Positions 1 through 9,106 are shown, counted from the first letter of the stretch. The stretch: 58,206 nt of DNA from an uncultured Opitutaceae bacterium (GCA_903952145.1 CAJBES010000200.1:1-58206); one strand, 5' to 3'. Made by a program: numbers and translations. The notes: a model not told the origin generated them from the letters alone.

Positions 1-2
1 AA

Positions 3-539
3 CTGCGCCAGGAATTGGCCAGACGCGGCTTCCGTGAAATCACCCCCGCCGAAAAGCCCGAGATCGTCCTCACCGTGTTTTACGGCCGGGGCTACCTGCG
101 CAATCCCTACCTCAACGACGTCGTGATGAACGAGACCTCGGACCCGCCGACCGCTACGATCCTTGGCGCCATGCCCACCCAACTCATGCGCCAGAAAGAG
201 TACGGCTTCGAGGAACGGTTGCAGAAGGCAAATTTTGAAAAACTCTTCATCCGCGTCACCGCCTGGGTCTACATCGAACCCGGCACCAAAACCCCGAAAG
301 GCAAAAAGCCCAAGCCCCGCGAACTCTGGAAGACCGACATGATCGTGGATGATCCGGCCCACCGCGATCTCAACCTCTTCATCCAGGAAATGTTCGCCGC
401 CGGGAGCCGCTATTTCGACCAGGAGATCGAGAAGGAGGAGGTCACTGTCTCCACCGACCTCCCCGAGGGCCGGGTGACTCTCGGACCACTGGAGTTTCCC
501 GAAGATGACGCGGCGAAGGCCAAGGCGGTAACAAAGTAG
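3..539 (+). CDS. DUF4136-like protein, 5' end outside window
   Basis: The reading frame is open from the first bases of the window and ends in TAG at 537-539. The visible part reads LRQELARRGFREI before a segment with PEIVLTVFYGRGY. That order (a helix ending in 'ARRGF', then a strand 'P-[DE]-[IL]-hydrophobic') resembles the DUF4136 lipoprotein fold. The later pieces LWKTDMIVDDPAHRDLNLFIQ and EMFAAGSRYFDQEIEKE fit its C-terminal half. A TTG at 15 could be mistaken for a start, but homologous-looking sequence lies upstream of it, so the true N-terminus (probably with a lipoprotein signal) is off the left edge. Function unknown; family assignment is tentative. Confidence 0.6.
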   Translation: MRQELARRGFREITPAEKPEIVLTVFYGRGYLRNPYLNDVVMNETSDPPTATILGAMPTQLMRQKEYGFEERLQKANFEKLFIRVTAWVYIEPGTKTPKGKKPKPRELWKTDMIVDDPAHRDLNLFIQEMFAAGSRYFDQEIEKEEVTVSTDLPEGRVTLGPLEFPEDDAAKAKAVTK

Positions 540-565
540 CCGCCCCCACCGCGGCGCGGCGGAGC

Positions 566-1834
566 TCAGGCCGCGATGTAGGGGATGGTCAGGGGGCCCC
601 ACGGCAGGACGGCAACCCGGGCCTGCGGCCCGATGCGGGCGATCTCCGCACGCACCGCGGCGGCGATGTCCGGACAGGGTTCGAGCAACGCAGCGCGCAC
701 AAGCTCGTCCGCCATCGCACTGTGCAGGAGCACGCGGGCGCGGGCCTGGATGAGCGTCTGGATGTGCGGCTGCCATTGCTCGGGCCACTCAAAGCCCGGC
801 GAGGCAATCCGCGCCAGGAGCTCCGCCGGCGTTTGCACGCTGCGCAGCAGATGGTCGCAGGGGCTGCCCGCCGGCACCCCTTCACGGCACTCGGCGGCGA
901 GGATGATGGTGCCGCCCGGCTTGATGATGACGGCGGCGGCGCTCATGCCCTTCACCCCCTGGTACAGGTTCATGTCGAGCGGATAGCCGCTGTTGGTGGT
1001 GACCACGACGTCGAAGGCCCCGTCCACCGGCGACATCGCCGACTCGCGCACAAACTCGCGCCCGCGCCGGTGCGCCTGCACGAGGTCACCTGCAAACCAG
1101 CCGGTGATGCGCTTCTCCTCGTTGAGGCTCACGTTGAGCAAAAAGCTCCGGCCCACGCGCTGCGCGATGTCGAGCATCTCGTCCCAGATGGGGTTGCCCT
1201 CGTTGATGCCGAAGGTGGCCTGCGGGCTGCCGATGTTGGCGGCACCGTGGTTGCTGATGATGGTCTTCAGCCCCGCCACGCCCGGCATGAGCGCCTTCGG
1301 GCCGCCGCTGAACCCGGCGAAGAAATGCGGCTCGATGAAACCGGTGAGGATGCGCACGTCGGCCTCGGCGGCATGACGGTTGATCAGTGCGGGCGCACCG
1401 GTGCGCGTGGTGCCGCACTGCACCATCTCGTCGTAGTGCTCGCAATAGTGGTTCAACACGCGGTAACGCGAGGTGATGGCCGGGCCCAGCATCACCTCGA
1501 GTTCCTCCGGCGTGTTGGGCCGGTGGGTGCCGGTGGAGTTGAGCAGCACGATCTGTCCGTCGCGCACCCCGTGGCGGTGCAGGTAATCGAGCACCCACGG
1601 CAGCACGCGGGTGTTGGGCATCGCGCGGGTGATGTCGGGGAAAATGATGCAGATCTTCGCCCCGGGCTTCAGCCATTGGTGGAGTGCTTCGCAGCCCATC
1701 GGCGTCTCGAGTGCCGTCAGCAGCGCCGCGTGTTCGTCGGGCAGCCCCGGCTGCGGCCGCGGGCGCAGCACCATGGTTTGGTCGGGCAACTCGACCACAA
1801 GGTGTCCCTGACCGTAAGCGAGTGGAACTTTCAT
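566..1834 (-). CDS. larA: LarA-type nickel-pincer racemase (lactate racemase family)
   Basis: A 422-aa cytosolic protein of the DUF2088/LarA family, which uses a nickel-pincer nucleotide (NPN) cofactor to racemise or epimerise 2-hydroxyacids such as lactate. All family landmarks are visible: TGTH with His104, EPHFFAGFSGGPK with His170 and Lys180 (the lysine that covalently holds the cofactor), and NHG with His196. The spacing between these residues equals that of the Lactiplantibacillus plantarum enzyme (108, 174, 184, 200). Length is normal. No larB, larC or larE, needed to make NPN, lies nearby, so the cofactor must be made from another locus. LarA homologues act on several hydroxyacids, so lactate itself is not proven. 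Confidence 0.9.
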   Translation of the reverse strand: MKVPLAYGQGHLVVELPDQTMVLRPRPQPGLPDEHAALLTALETPMGCEALHQWLKPGAKICIIFPDITRAMPNTRVLPWVLDYLHRHGVRDGQIVLLNSTGTHRPNTPEELEVMLGPAITSRYRVLNHYCEHYDEMVQCGTTRTGAPALINRHAAEADVRILTGFIEPHFFAGFSGGPKALMPGVAGLKTIISNHGAANIGSPQATFGINEGNPIWDEMLDIAQRVGRSFLLNVSLNEEKRITGWFAGDLVQAHRRGREFVRESAMSPVDGAFDVVVTTNSGYPLDMNLYQGVKGMSAAAVIIKPGGTIILAAECREGVPAGSPCDHLLRSVQTPAELLARIASPGFEWPEQWQPHIQTLIQARARVLLHSAMADELVRAALLEPCPDIAAAVRAEIARIGPQARVAVLPWGPLTIPYIAA

Positions 1835-1983
1835 TCCGAAAACTCAACGCCGCCGGCCGCCAGAACTCAAGCCGCCTTCCACCTGGTCGATGCGGCGGCG
1901 ACGCAAGCTGGGGGGCACGGAAGAGCAGCCGCATGCCGAGCCCGGACCAGGGCAGGTCAAGGCAGTGGCAGAAACCCCTGCCT

Positions 1984-3120
1984 TCAGTCGGTTGGACGGC
2001 CGGCGGGCTTCATCAGGGGATCACGGCAGAGCCCGACGAACTCCAGACGGGTGCGAACATTGGCCTTGCGCAGAATGTGGCGGATATGAGTTTTGACCGT
2101 GGGGAGGGATATATTGAGCCGCTGGCCGATCTTGCGCGCGGCGGCACCGATGAGAATCAGTTCGGCCAGCTCGGTCTCACGCCGGGATAGATTCAGGACT
2201 TTGGCCAGGCGCGCAAACGGCACAGGGCCGGATACAGTCTGCCGCGGACTGATCACGGAAGTGAGCATCATGTAGGGGCGCACGCCCAGAGCGGTCTGAA
2301 AGGCCACGTAGCGAACAGAGCCCTCAATGAAATCGCCGGAACCAAACTCCTGCCGCAGGCTCATCACGGGGCCTTGGGACACGACCATCTTGCCGGAAGT
2401 GGGCGGGACCTGCACCTTCTGAAAGGTTTGGAAGGACTGCTCACAGGCCTTCCGCCAAGCGGGAGGCAGCTCGACGGAACGTGGGAGACTTAAATTTTGC
2501 AGTGCGGCGGAACCGTGGTTCCAGCAATGCATGTGCTCCCGGAATTTCCGATTTTCAAAAAGACTGCGCAGCCGGACATCGAGGATGCAGAGGCCCTCGG
2601 GATGAAGGTTGCCCACCATGCGGAACAGACCGGCCTGAAATTCCTGATCCTGATCCTGCGCGAGCACTTGGAAACAGCGATCAAGCAGGCGGCCGGTCTG
2701 GGTGAGCAGATTGACCTCATTAGGGTCGAAATCCGGTGCGCCCGGAGGACGGTAGCAGATGAGGACAAGTTCAATCTCGCGGGCACGCGTCACCCGAAGG
2801 ATGCGGCAGCGGCTGCCGTCAACAGGGGCAATCTCACGGGCGACGGCGGAGAGCAGGGAGGTGCCGGCCTCAGGGTCGAGAAAGACGGCCTCACGGCCTT
2901 CCTGGAAGATCCGGGCCAAGCGCGGGCTGTTGGCCGGCTTGACGGCATGGCCGACAAAAAGCGCGCGGCCACCCGACTGGATGCTCGGGGGAAAGATGCA
3001 GGCCCAGCCATTGAGCTGAAAAAGGGCCAGCGTCCGCTTCATGGCCTGCTCGAATCCGCCCAAGGAGCGCTGCAGGGCGACTTCCAGCAGGCGCTCGTGC
3101 AGGGGGAGGAAGTCAATCAT
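1984..3120 (-). CDS. LuxR-family transcriptional regulator
   Basis: A 378-aa protein with a C-terminal LuxR/FixJ-type helix-turn-helix at about residues 310-365 (LSRRETELAELILIGAAARK followed by IGQRLNISLPTVKTHIRHIL), the classic four-helix DNA-binding layout. The N-terminal 300 residues are not a receiver domain: no phospho-acceptor aspartate pocket is seen. They look like a PAS- or GAF-type sensory fold. It is the third gene of a leftward operon, 17 bp after the M50 protein gene and downstream of the TolC gene, so it probably controls this secretion locus. Candidate target: the dyad at 6881-6899 between the two divergent operons (inference). Confidence 0.85.
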   Translation of the reverse strand: MIDFLPLHERLLEVALQRSLGGFEQAMKRTLALFQLNGWACIFPPSIQSGGRALFVGHAVKPANSPRLARIFQEGREAVFLDPEAGTSLLSAVAREIAPVDGSRCRILRVTRAREIELVLICYRPPGAPDFDPNEVNLLTQTGRLLDRCFQVLAQDQDQEFQAGLFRMVGNLHPEGLCILDVRLRSLFENRKFREHMHCWNHGSAALQNLSLPRSVELPPAWRKACEQSFQTFQKVQVPPTSGKMVVSQGPVMSLRQEFGSGDFIEGSVRYVAFQTALGVRPYMMLTSVISPRQTVSGPVPFARLAKVLNLSRRETELAELILIGAAARKIGQRLNISLPTVKTHIRHILRKANVRTRLEFVGLCRDPLMKPAGRPTD

Positions 3121-3137
3121 GGCGGGTCAGGTTGGGC

Positions 3138-5363
3138 CTAGGCCTTGGATTTCGAGCCTCCCACATTGAAGAAGGCATACACCCAACGCCGGACGCGCTG
3201 GGCGACAGTGGTGGCGCGACCGGTGATATCGACGCGCACCCGAAGTCCTTCAACCGCCAGATGGTCAGGGCTCTCCAGGAGCGCGGTGGCGAGAAAGAGG
3301 GGAAAATGAAAATCCGCCTGCGGCTGCAGCACTTGGGAAGGAGCCGGACCGCCGAAGAATGAAAGCATGGCCATGTGCAGTTCAGGAAGTTTGGCCGGCT
3401 GGCGGGCAACCGTCTGCAGCGCGGTCTTAAACGCCCGCCCATCGGCGAACCAGCGCCCGCTCACCCTGCCGCCGGGCTCGACCAGCTGGGCCTGATCCTC
3501 AGTGAGCGGAATCACGATGCGCAAAGAGCGGGTGTCACCAATCCGCAGAATCGGCTGAAGGGAAGAAGCGTAGGCGCCAACGAGACGCTCGGGGTCGGGG
3601 GTAAGGACAAAGCCGGCAACCCGGGCATGGAGTTGGAGCTGGGCGGCGCGCGCGGCGGCGCGTTGATAGGCGGTCTCGGCGACCTCAAGGCCCTGGGCCG
3701 CCCGGGCGATCCCCTCCGATGCGGCCCAGCCCGCAGCCAGGTCGCGGGCGGCAAATTGCACGCGCGCAGCGGCGAGTTCGGCCTCGGTGATGACAAGTTC
3801 GGTCTCAATCTCGGGATTGGCGAGAGCCATCAGGAGCTGACCGGGTTCGACCCACTGACCGGTGCGAACATGGACCTGGCGAACGATGCCGCCAGTCTCG
3901 GACGAGACCCACTCGCCCGATGCAGCCATGACCACCGCCTGCTGGGTGATGTGGAAATGCGTGGGCCAATAAACGCTGACGGCACCCATGCCGGCGAACA
4001 GGCCCAACAGCACTAAAAGGCGCCGGGCGGCCGAGCCCACTTTCTCAATGTGGGTGCCGGGCTTGAGGGCATCGTGGATGACTTTCATAAGGGGAAATCC
4101 GATGAATGAGAACTGCACCATGGCTCCAAGCGAAAGACCGACGTCGCGTAAACCGACAGGTTCGAGGAGGCCGGAGAAGATCTGCGTCATGCTGTAGGTG
4201 ATGAAGAGCATATACGCATAGGCAGCGACGGCATAAAACACAAAGACACTGCCCTGCGCCTCATGCACAAAGATATCTTCCTGCTGGCGGTTGCGATACC
4301 CAAACAGGAAGCGCTGGAGATGATAGGAACAGTAGGCGATGGACTTGGTGCGCAGGTTGGGAATCTCAAGCAGGTCGCTGACGAGGTAATACCCGTCAAA
4401 ACGCATGAGGGGGTTGGCGTTGAAGATGATGGTATTCACGCTGGCAACGAGCATGATGTTGAAGGCGACGCCGCGGGCGAAGCCATCGGGCAGAAAGAAC
4501 CAGAGATGCGCCGCGATGGACGCAATGACCAGTTCAGTGCAGACCCCGGCGATGGTCACGTAGAGCTTGTGGCGCTTGTGCCGCATCATCCAGGCATCCG
4601 AGGCATCGACATAGCCACAAGGCGTGAAAAACATGAGGCAGACCCCCATTTCGTGGACTTCACCGCCGAAGTGACGGCAGGTGGTGGCATGGCCGAACTC
4701 GTGCAGCGTCTTGGTGACAATGATGGCGAGGTAGAGCAAGGGCAGGTTGCCCAAGGAGAAGAAATCCAGCATGCCCCCGGAAAAGTCCGCCCGATTGGCG
4801 ATCACGAGGCCGAGGCTCCAAAGCACCAGGAGACTGGCGGCGCCCATGAACCATTTGGTCCACACGAAGCGCAGGCGGTGCGCAAGGCCGCCGAGCCAGG
4901 GGCTGGGGTCAACCAGAGGAAATTTTAAAAAGAGCGCGATGCCGATGAGCTTGGCCCAAACCTGCAGGAAGTTTTGCCCGGCAGTGCGGCGGGCGTTTTC
5001 GACAAAACGGCCGGCATTCTGATTGAGGAGGCCGCCCAGGGACAGTTGATTGATGAAGGCGGCCAGCTCGGTGAGCGACCGGGGTTGATTGGGGTAACGG
5101 GCGCCGACTCGCCGTTCAATCTCCAGCAGCGAACGCCGGCCGTCGAGGAGGGTGATGATGTAGGCCTCCTCGGGCTTGAGGCGGAAATAAGTAAGCGCGA
5201 GAGGATCTTTGAGGACGTAGTATTCCTCATGCTTGAAGAACTGGCGCCGGACGATAATATCCACCCGCAGGCGCGAGGGGATAACCCCGCCGAGCTCGGC
5301 ATCACGCGCGGTCAGCCCGGGTTCGGCCAAAGGGGCGGCAGTCGCGGGCACTACGGCTTCCAT
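3138..5363 (-). CDS. PqqD-like / M50 metallopeptidase / lipoyl-domain membrane protein
   Basis: A 741-aa inner-membrane fusion protein. Residues about 35-120 resemble a PqqD/RRE-type winged-helix peptide-binding domain (RRQFFKHEEYYVLKDP, then LLDGRRSLLEIERR). Residues about 170-460 are multi-pass and carry a site-2-protease/M50 zinc site: HEFGH at 221-225 and NPLMRFDGY at 317-325, the latter giving the third ligand Asp323. After another membrane segment near 447-463, residues about 480 onward form a biotinyl/lipoyl-like HlyD adaptor part (GGIVRQVHVRTGQWVEPGQL). Its start codon overlaps the end of the TolC gene by 13 bp, indicating translational coupling. No ABC or RND pump gene is present, so this is the only polytopic inner-membrane component of the locus. 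Whether the peptidase is active is not known. Confidence 0.85.
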   Translation of the reverse strand: MEAVVPATAAPLAEPGLTARDAELGGVIPSRLRVDIIVRRQFFKHEEYYVLKDPLALTYFRLKPEEAYIITLLDGRRSLLEIERRVGARYPNQPRSLTELAAFINQLSLGGLLNQNAGRFVENARRTAGQNFLQVWAKLIGIALFLKFPLVDPSPWLGGLAHRLRFVWTKWFMGAASLLVLWSLGLVIANRADFSGGMLDFFSLGNLPLLYLAIIVTKTLHEFGHATTCRHFGGEVHEMGVCLMFFTPCGYVDASDAWMMRHKRHKLYVTIAGVCTELVIASIAAHLWFFLPDGFARGVAFNIMLVASVNTIIFNANPLMRFDGYYLVSDLLEIPNLRTKSIAYCSYHLQRFLFGYRNRQQEDIFVHEAQGSVFVFYAVAAYAYMLFITYSMTQIFSGLLEPVGLRDVGLSLGAMVQFSFIGFPLMKVIHDALKPGTHIEKVGSAARRLLVLLGLFAGMGAVSVYWPTHFHITQQAVVMAASGEWVSSETGGIVRQVHVRTGQWVEPGQLLMALANPEIETELVITEAELAAARVQFAARDLAAGWAASEGIARAAQGLEVAETAYQRAAARAAQLQLHARVAGFVLTPDPERLVGAYASSLQPILRIGDTRSLRIVIPLTEDQAQLVEPGGRVSGRWFADGRAFKTALQTVARQPAKLPELHMAMLSFFGGPAPSQVLQPQADFHFPLFLATALLESPDHLAVEGLRVRVDITGRATTVAQRVRRWVYAFFNVGGSKSKA

Positions 5364-6742
5364 GGTGCGGCGGCGGGCGGCTCCGCGGCCACCCCGCCGA
5401 TGGCGAATTCAATCTGGGCGACGAGGACGTTGAAGCGATAGACCACATCCAGGTAACGGTTGTCGGCCTGCCGGGCGGTCAACTGGGACTGCAGGACGGA
5501 TTCAAGGCTGACCTGGCCATTGGTGTAGAGCCGCTGCGCCTGGTGATGGGCCCGGGCGGCCAGCTGGCGGGCAGCATCCTGGGCGACGACCGCCGCGCGC
5601 GCCTGGTCGAGCCCCTGATATTGCTCGCGCAAGCGTGATCCGATATTGTGTTCAACCTGGGTGAGACGGGTTTCGGCCTGACGGCGCTCGGCACGGGCGG
5701 CCAGCCGACGGCCGCGACTCTCGCCGGCATCAAACAGATTCCAAGACCCCATCGCGCCGATTGTCCAACCATCCAGGGTGCGGGCGGAATTGTAATAGGA
5801 AGTGCGTTCGGCAAAGGAAGCAAAGACATCGAAGCGCGGCAAATAGCCGCCGATAATGGCGCGCTCCTGGCGCTTGCCGGCTGCGACCGCGAGCGTGGCG
5901 GACTCGAGATCGGGACGATGTTGAAAGGCCAGACCGAGGGCAACGGAGTAGGCGAGTTCGAAGACCCGGGGCTCAAACTTGCCGGTGAGTCCAAGCGGAC
6001 CAGCATCACCGGGCAGCAGGAGCAGGCGGCGGAACTCCTGCTCGGCAAAAATGTGATCGCGTTCGATATCGGCGAGTTCGGCGCGGGCCTGCTCGAGCTG
6101 GGCCTGCACCGTGAGCAGCTCATACTCGGCGATCGCGCCCAAAGCCTGCTTGCGTGCGGCCCAATCAGTGAGCTGCATGAGGTCTGTGACACGCTGGCGC
6201 TCGGCCGCAAGTTGGGCGCGGCGGACCAAGACGGCATCATAGGCCTGGCGGACGGCCCCCACAGTCTGATTGGCGACATTCATCAGGTTGAGCACGGCCT
6301 GGCGCTGCCGGAGTTTCTGACGTTGCGCGGAGTTCCAGCTGCTTAAGCCGTCAAAAACCAACTGCCTGACCTCGACCCGAAGATCGTAACCCCAGCGCGC
6401 CACCGCGGAACGGTTGGAAGGCGGCAGATTAAACTCATAGGGCGAACGGTCGATCAGGCTGGAGGAGCGCTCATCGGTGGAGGCGGAGGCGCTCACGCGC
6501 GGGAGGAGGCGGGCCTGGACCTGGAGGCGAACCCCTTCCTCGCGCTCGGCCTCAAAGCGTGCGGCCTGGATATCGGGATTGGCCTGCATGGCGCGCTGGA
6601 GTGCGGCCGGCAGATCCCAGACGGACGGGAGCGGATCGGTCGGGCGGGATGATTCAGCGCCGGAGCCGCAGGGCGACAGCGCGAAGACAAGGCAGGAAAC
6701 CGCCGCAAAGAACGCGGCCGGAGGGCACGGAAATGGACGCAT
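5351..6742 (-). CDS. TolC-family outer-membrane channel protein
   Basis: A 463-aa protein of the outer-membrane efflux (TolC) family, which forms trimeric channels for type I secretion or efflux. The chosen ATG at 6742 gives a clean signal peptide (MRPFPCPPAAFFAAVSCLVF, then ALSPCGSGAESS). A longer frame back to 6814 would place 24 unlikely residues before it. Typical repeat features are long amphipathic alpha-hairpin segments (AALQRAMQANPDIQAARFEA near the N-terminus; the second half begins near AYSVALGLAFQHRPDLESA). It is the first gene of the leftward operon and overlaps the M50 protein gene. It should dock with one or more of the three HlyD-like adaptors encoded at this locus. Confidence 0.9.
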   Translation of the reverse strand: MRPFPCPPAAFFAAVSCLVFALSPCGSGAESSRPTDPLPSVWDLPAALQRAMQANPDIQAARFEAEREEGVRLQVQARLLPRVSASASTDERSSSLIDRSPYEFNLPPSNRSAVARWGYDLRVEVRQLVFDGLSSWNSAQRQKLRQRQAVLNLMNVANQTVGAVRQAYDAVLVRRAQLAAERQRVTDLMQLTDWAARKQALGAIAEYELLTVQAQLEQARAELADIERDHIFAEQEFRRLLLLPGDAGPLGLTGKFEPRVFELAYSVALGLAFQHRPDLESATLAVAAGKRQERAIIGGYLPRFDVFASFAERTSYYNSARTLDGWTIGAMGSWNLFDAGESRGRRLAARAERRQAETRLTQVEHNIGSRLREQYQGLDQARAAVVAQDAARQLAARAHHQAQRLYTNGQVSLESVLQSQLTARQADNRYLDVVYRFNVLVAQIEFAIGGVAAEPPAAAPWKP

Positions 6743-6934
6743 GACTGAAGTGAAAGACGCACCCGATGAGGGTGCACCAGCCCAAAGCTCAGGGCCGGCA
6801 TGACTCTTTAGCAATGCCGAAGTTGGACGCAGGAAAACCGCGGCGCGAGCAGGCTGGCAACAGGGCGGCGCATTTCAGGTTTGCCTTCGAGGAAGGCAAC
6901 CGGACTACTAACAATTTATTTTTTTGCTTCCTTA
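6743..6934. promoter_or_regulatory. Divergent intergenic control region
   Basis: This stretch of about 190 bp separates the leftward TolC/M50/LuxR operon from the rightward GAF-HlyD operon and must hold both promoters. Most of it is GC-rich, but 6905-6930 is unusually AT-rich (ACTAACAATTTATTTTTTTG), as expected near a transcription start or untranslated leader. A perfect dyad sits at 6881-6899. I could not assign -35/-10 boxes with confidence. Confidence 0.5.
6881..6899. promoter_or_regulatory. 19-bp dyad, candidate operator
   Basis: TTGCCTTCGAGGAAGGCAA: two perfect 8-bp arms around a GAG centre. With a one-base bulge the symmetry extends outward to GGTT/AACC. It lies about 36 bp before the start of the GAF-HlyD gene in the divergent region. 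Length and symmetry suit a dimeric LuxR-type regulator such as the one encoded at 1984-3120. It could instead act as an RNA hairpin in the leader. Confidence 0.45.
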
Positions 6935-9103
6935 ATGACCATGCAGCCCAACCCAGTCGCGAACCAATTTCAGCGCGTGGCCAACGACATCGCCGCCCGG
7001 CTCGCCCAGTTGGCCAAGGAGCCGCCCGACCTGTTGACTTACTTTCGCGTGCATGCGGAGTGCATCGCGACGTCGTTGCAGCCCGCGGGATTCGCCTACG
7101 AGATGCAAAACGGGCAGAGTTTCCAGCGATTGCTCCACAGCAATCTGGAGTCGCTGAATTACCCGGGGATGCCGGAGCAGGAGAACTCCTTTCTGCGGGC
7201 GGTGAAACTGGCGGCGACCCAGCGCAAGCCCGTGCGCATCGGACCGCATACCCTGCCCTCGGCCGGCCTGCATGGCCTGACCGTGGAGGACGCACCGGCA
7301 CCGGAGGAGCTGCCGATCTACAACCGCACGGCCTTTGAACAGGTGTTCATTCCGATTCCAATGGGCCAGACCACGGTGGGCGTGCTCCACATTTGGTTCG
7401 AACCCGGGACCCCGGAATTTTCACAGGGACGGGTCGCGTTGCTGCAGAAAGTCTGCGGCGAAGTGGAGCTGTATCTGAAGGCGCGGCGCCTCAGCGACAT
7501 CTCGCAGGAAGTGACACGCTTGACCACTTATGCCCGCTTACTGGAGAGCCTGAGCGGCGATCTCGATTTGGAGTCTGTGGGATGGAACATCGTGAATTTT
7601 GCCCGTGAAACGGTCGCCTGCGACCGGGTGTGCCTCTTCGTGGCGAAGCACTACGAGCAGCCACTGCCCGGCGCGCCCGTGCACTCCATGCTGGAATACG
7701 ATTTCGAGCTGCACGCCTGCAGCGGATTGAAAACGGTGAATCCACGCAGCGAACAAGCCGTGATCCTGCGTGAAGTGGCGCAAAGGCTCGTCCGGAACAC
7801 ACTGGCACTGCCAGAACCGGCGCCGTCGGTCGCACTCAGCGCGGCGGCGGACCAAGGCGGCACCCCTGAGGCATCCGCACCGTTGGGCGCAAAGCCTGCC
7901 AACCATAAACCGGCGCCACCGGTGCAGAAGCCGCCTAGCCGCCCGGCCGTGCGCATGAACCTCATCAGCCGCAGCATGAGCCAGGATGGCCACCGGGAAC
8001 CGGAAGTGGTCGAATATTTCGAGGTGATGCCGATGAATTGGGCGACGGTGCTGCCGCTCTTCGACCGGAACGACCGGGTGTGCGGCATCTTCCTGTTCGA
8101 AGGCGTCAAGCCGGCAGAAAATCTGTCGATCACCTTCCTGCGCATGCTGGACCTGAGCAACTCCGCCGGCCGCGCCCTGGGCACAGCGCTCTACTGGAAC
8201 CGGCAGCCAGCGCTGCGCGTGGCGCAGCGCTGGGTGCGTGCGCGGCAAACCTACATCAACACGCCCCGCAAGCGTAAGCTGATGAAATTCGGCCTGCCGG
8301 TGCTGCTGGTGACACTGGGGCTGCTCTGCCCCATCGACTACACCCTGAAGGGCGAGGCGACCGTTCTGCCCACTGCCCAGGTTGCGCTGCCTGCACAGGT
8401 CGCCGCACGACTGGTGCGTGTGCAGGTGCGCGAAGGCGAACACGTGAAAAAGGACCAGGTGCTGGCCCAGCTGGACACGCGCGATCTGATGCTGCAACTG
8501 CGCCAAATGGAACAGGAGTATGAGCGTTCGCTGTTGGAGAGCCAGACGGCCATGAGCCTAGGTGACGAGCCGCGGATGCAGCTGGCCCGGCTCAACGCCG
8601 CGAAGGCCGAGGCCATAGCGGACAAAGTCCGGCACGACCTGGCAAACTCCACCCTGCGGGCCCCGATCGACGGTCTGGTCCTGGGAGCGCAGTCCCTCGC
8701 CACGAGGATCGGCGAGGTGATGCGTGTAGGCGAACGCGTGCTTGAGGTGGTGGACCCCTCCCAGTGGCAGGTGAAGGTGAGCCTGCGCGAGCAGGACTTG
8801 ATCTTTCTCAGCGAGCGTCTGCACACGCAGAACCGGATCCCGGTCACGCTGGCGCTGGCTGCAAACCCCGCACACAAGTACCTGCTGGAGCTCAACACGC
8901 CCGAGCAGATCGCCTACGGCCTGGACACGGCACGCGGCAAATACGAATTCAGCGTGATGTTGCCGCTGGACCGCACATTGGAGGACACCAGTTTGTTCAA
9001 GTCGGGTTTCGGCGGACGGGCCAAGTTCAATACCGGTAAAAAGCCGGTGGCCTATATGTTGTTCCGCGATTTCATCAATTACTTCCGCGTCAGGTTCCTT
9101 TAA
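6935..9103 (+). CDS. GAF-domain / HlyD-type membrane adaptor fusion
   Basis: About 722 aa from the ATG at 6935 (another ATG follows at 6941; an upstream frame to 6881 adds AT-rich leader sequence and is less likely). The first 420 residues are predicted cytosolic. They contain a GAF-like region around 190-420, interrupted by a Pro/Ala-rich linker (PASAPLGAKPANHKPAPPVQ type sequence). One transmembrane helix follows near 448-470 (LMKFGLPVLLVTLGLLCPID), then a periplasmic HlyD/lipoyl adaptor: lipoyl half-motif RLVRVQVREGEHVKKDQVLA, a coiled-coil hairpin, and the second half APIDGLVLGAQSLATRIGEV. This suggests a sensory domain wired across the membrane to an export adaptor. First gene of the rightward operon; the next gene starts 3 bp after its stop. 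Confidence 0.8.
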   Translation: MTMQPNPVANQFQRVANDIAARLAQLAKEPPDLLTYFRVHAECIATSLQPAGFAYEMQNGQSFQRLLHSNLESLNYPGMPEQENSFLRAVKLAATQRKPVRIGPHTLPSAGLHGLTVEDAPAPEELPIYNRTAFEQVFIPIPMGQTTVGVLHIWFEPGTPEFSQGRVALLQKVCGEVELYLKARRLSDISQEVTRLTTYARLLESLSGDLDLESVGWNIVNFARETVACDRVCLFVAKHYEQPLPGAPVHSMLEYDFELHACSGLKTVNPRSEQAVILREVAQRLVRNTLALPEPAPSVALSAAADQGGTPEASAPLGAKPANHKPAPPVQKPPSRPAVRMNLISRSMSQDGHREPEVVEYFEVMPMNWATVLPLFDRNDRVCGIFLFEGVKPAENLSITFLRMLDLSNSAGRALGTALYWNRQPALRVAQRWVRARQTYINTPRKRKLMKFGLPVLLVTLGLLCPIDYTLKGEATVLPTAQVALPAQVAARLVRVQVREGEHVKKDQVLAQLDTRDLMLQLRQMEQEYERSLLESQTAMSLGDEPRMQLARLNAAKAEAIADKVRHDLANSTLRAPIDGLVLGAQSLATRIGEVMRVGERVLEVVDPSQWQVKVSLREQDLIFLSERLHTQNRIPVTLALAANPAHKYLLELNTPEQIAYGLDTARGKYEFSVMLPLDRTLEDTSLFKSGFGGRAKFNTGKKPVAYMLFRDFINYFRVRFL

Positions 9104-9106
9104 ACC

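Noticed and set aside
722-2089. Long open frame of 455 codons on the plus strand opposite larA
   Set aside because: It is the antisense shadow of a GC-rich gene: its composition is rich in Arg, His and Ala, it has no family motif, and it runs through the intergenic region into the LuxR gene.
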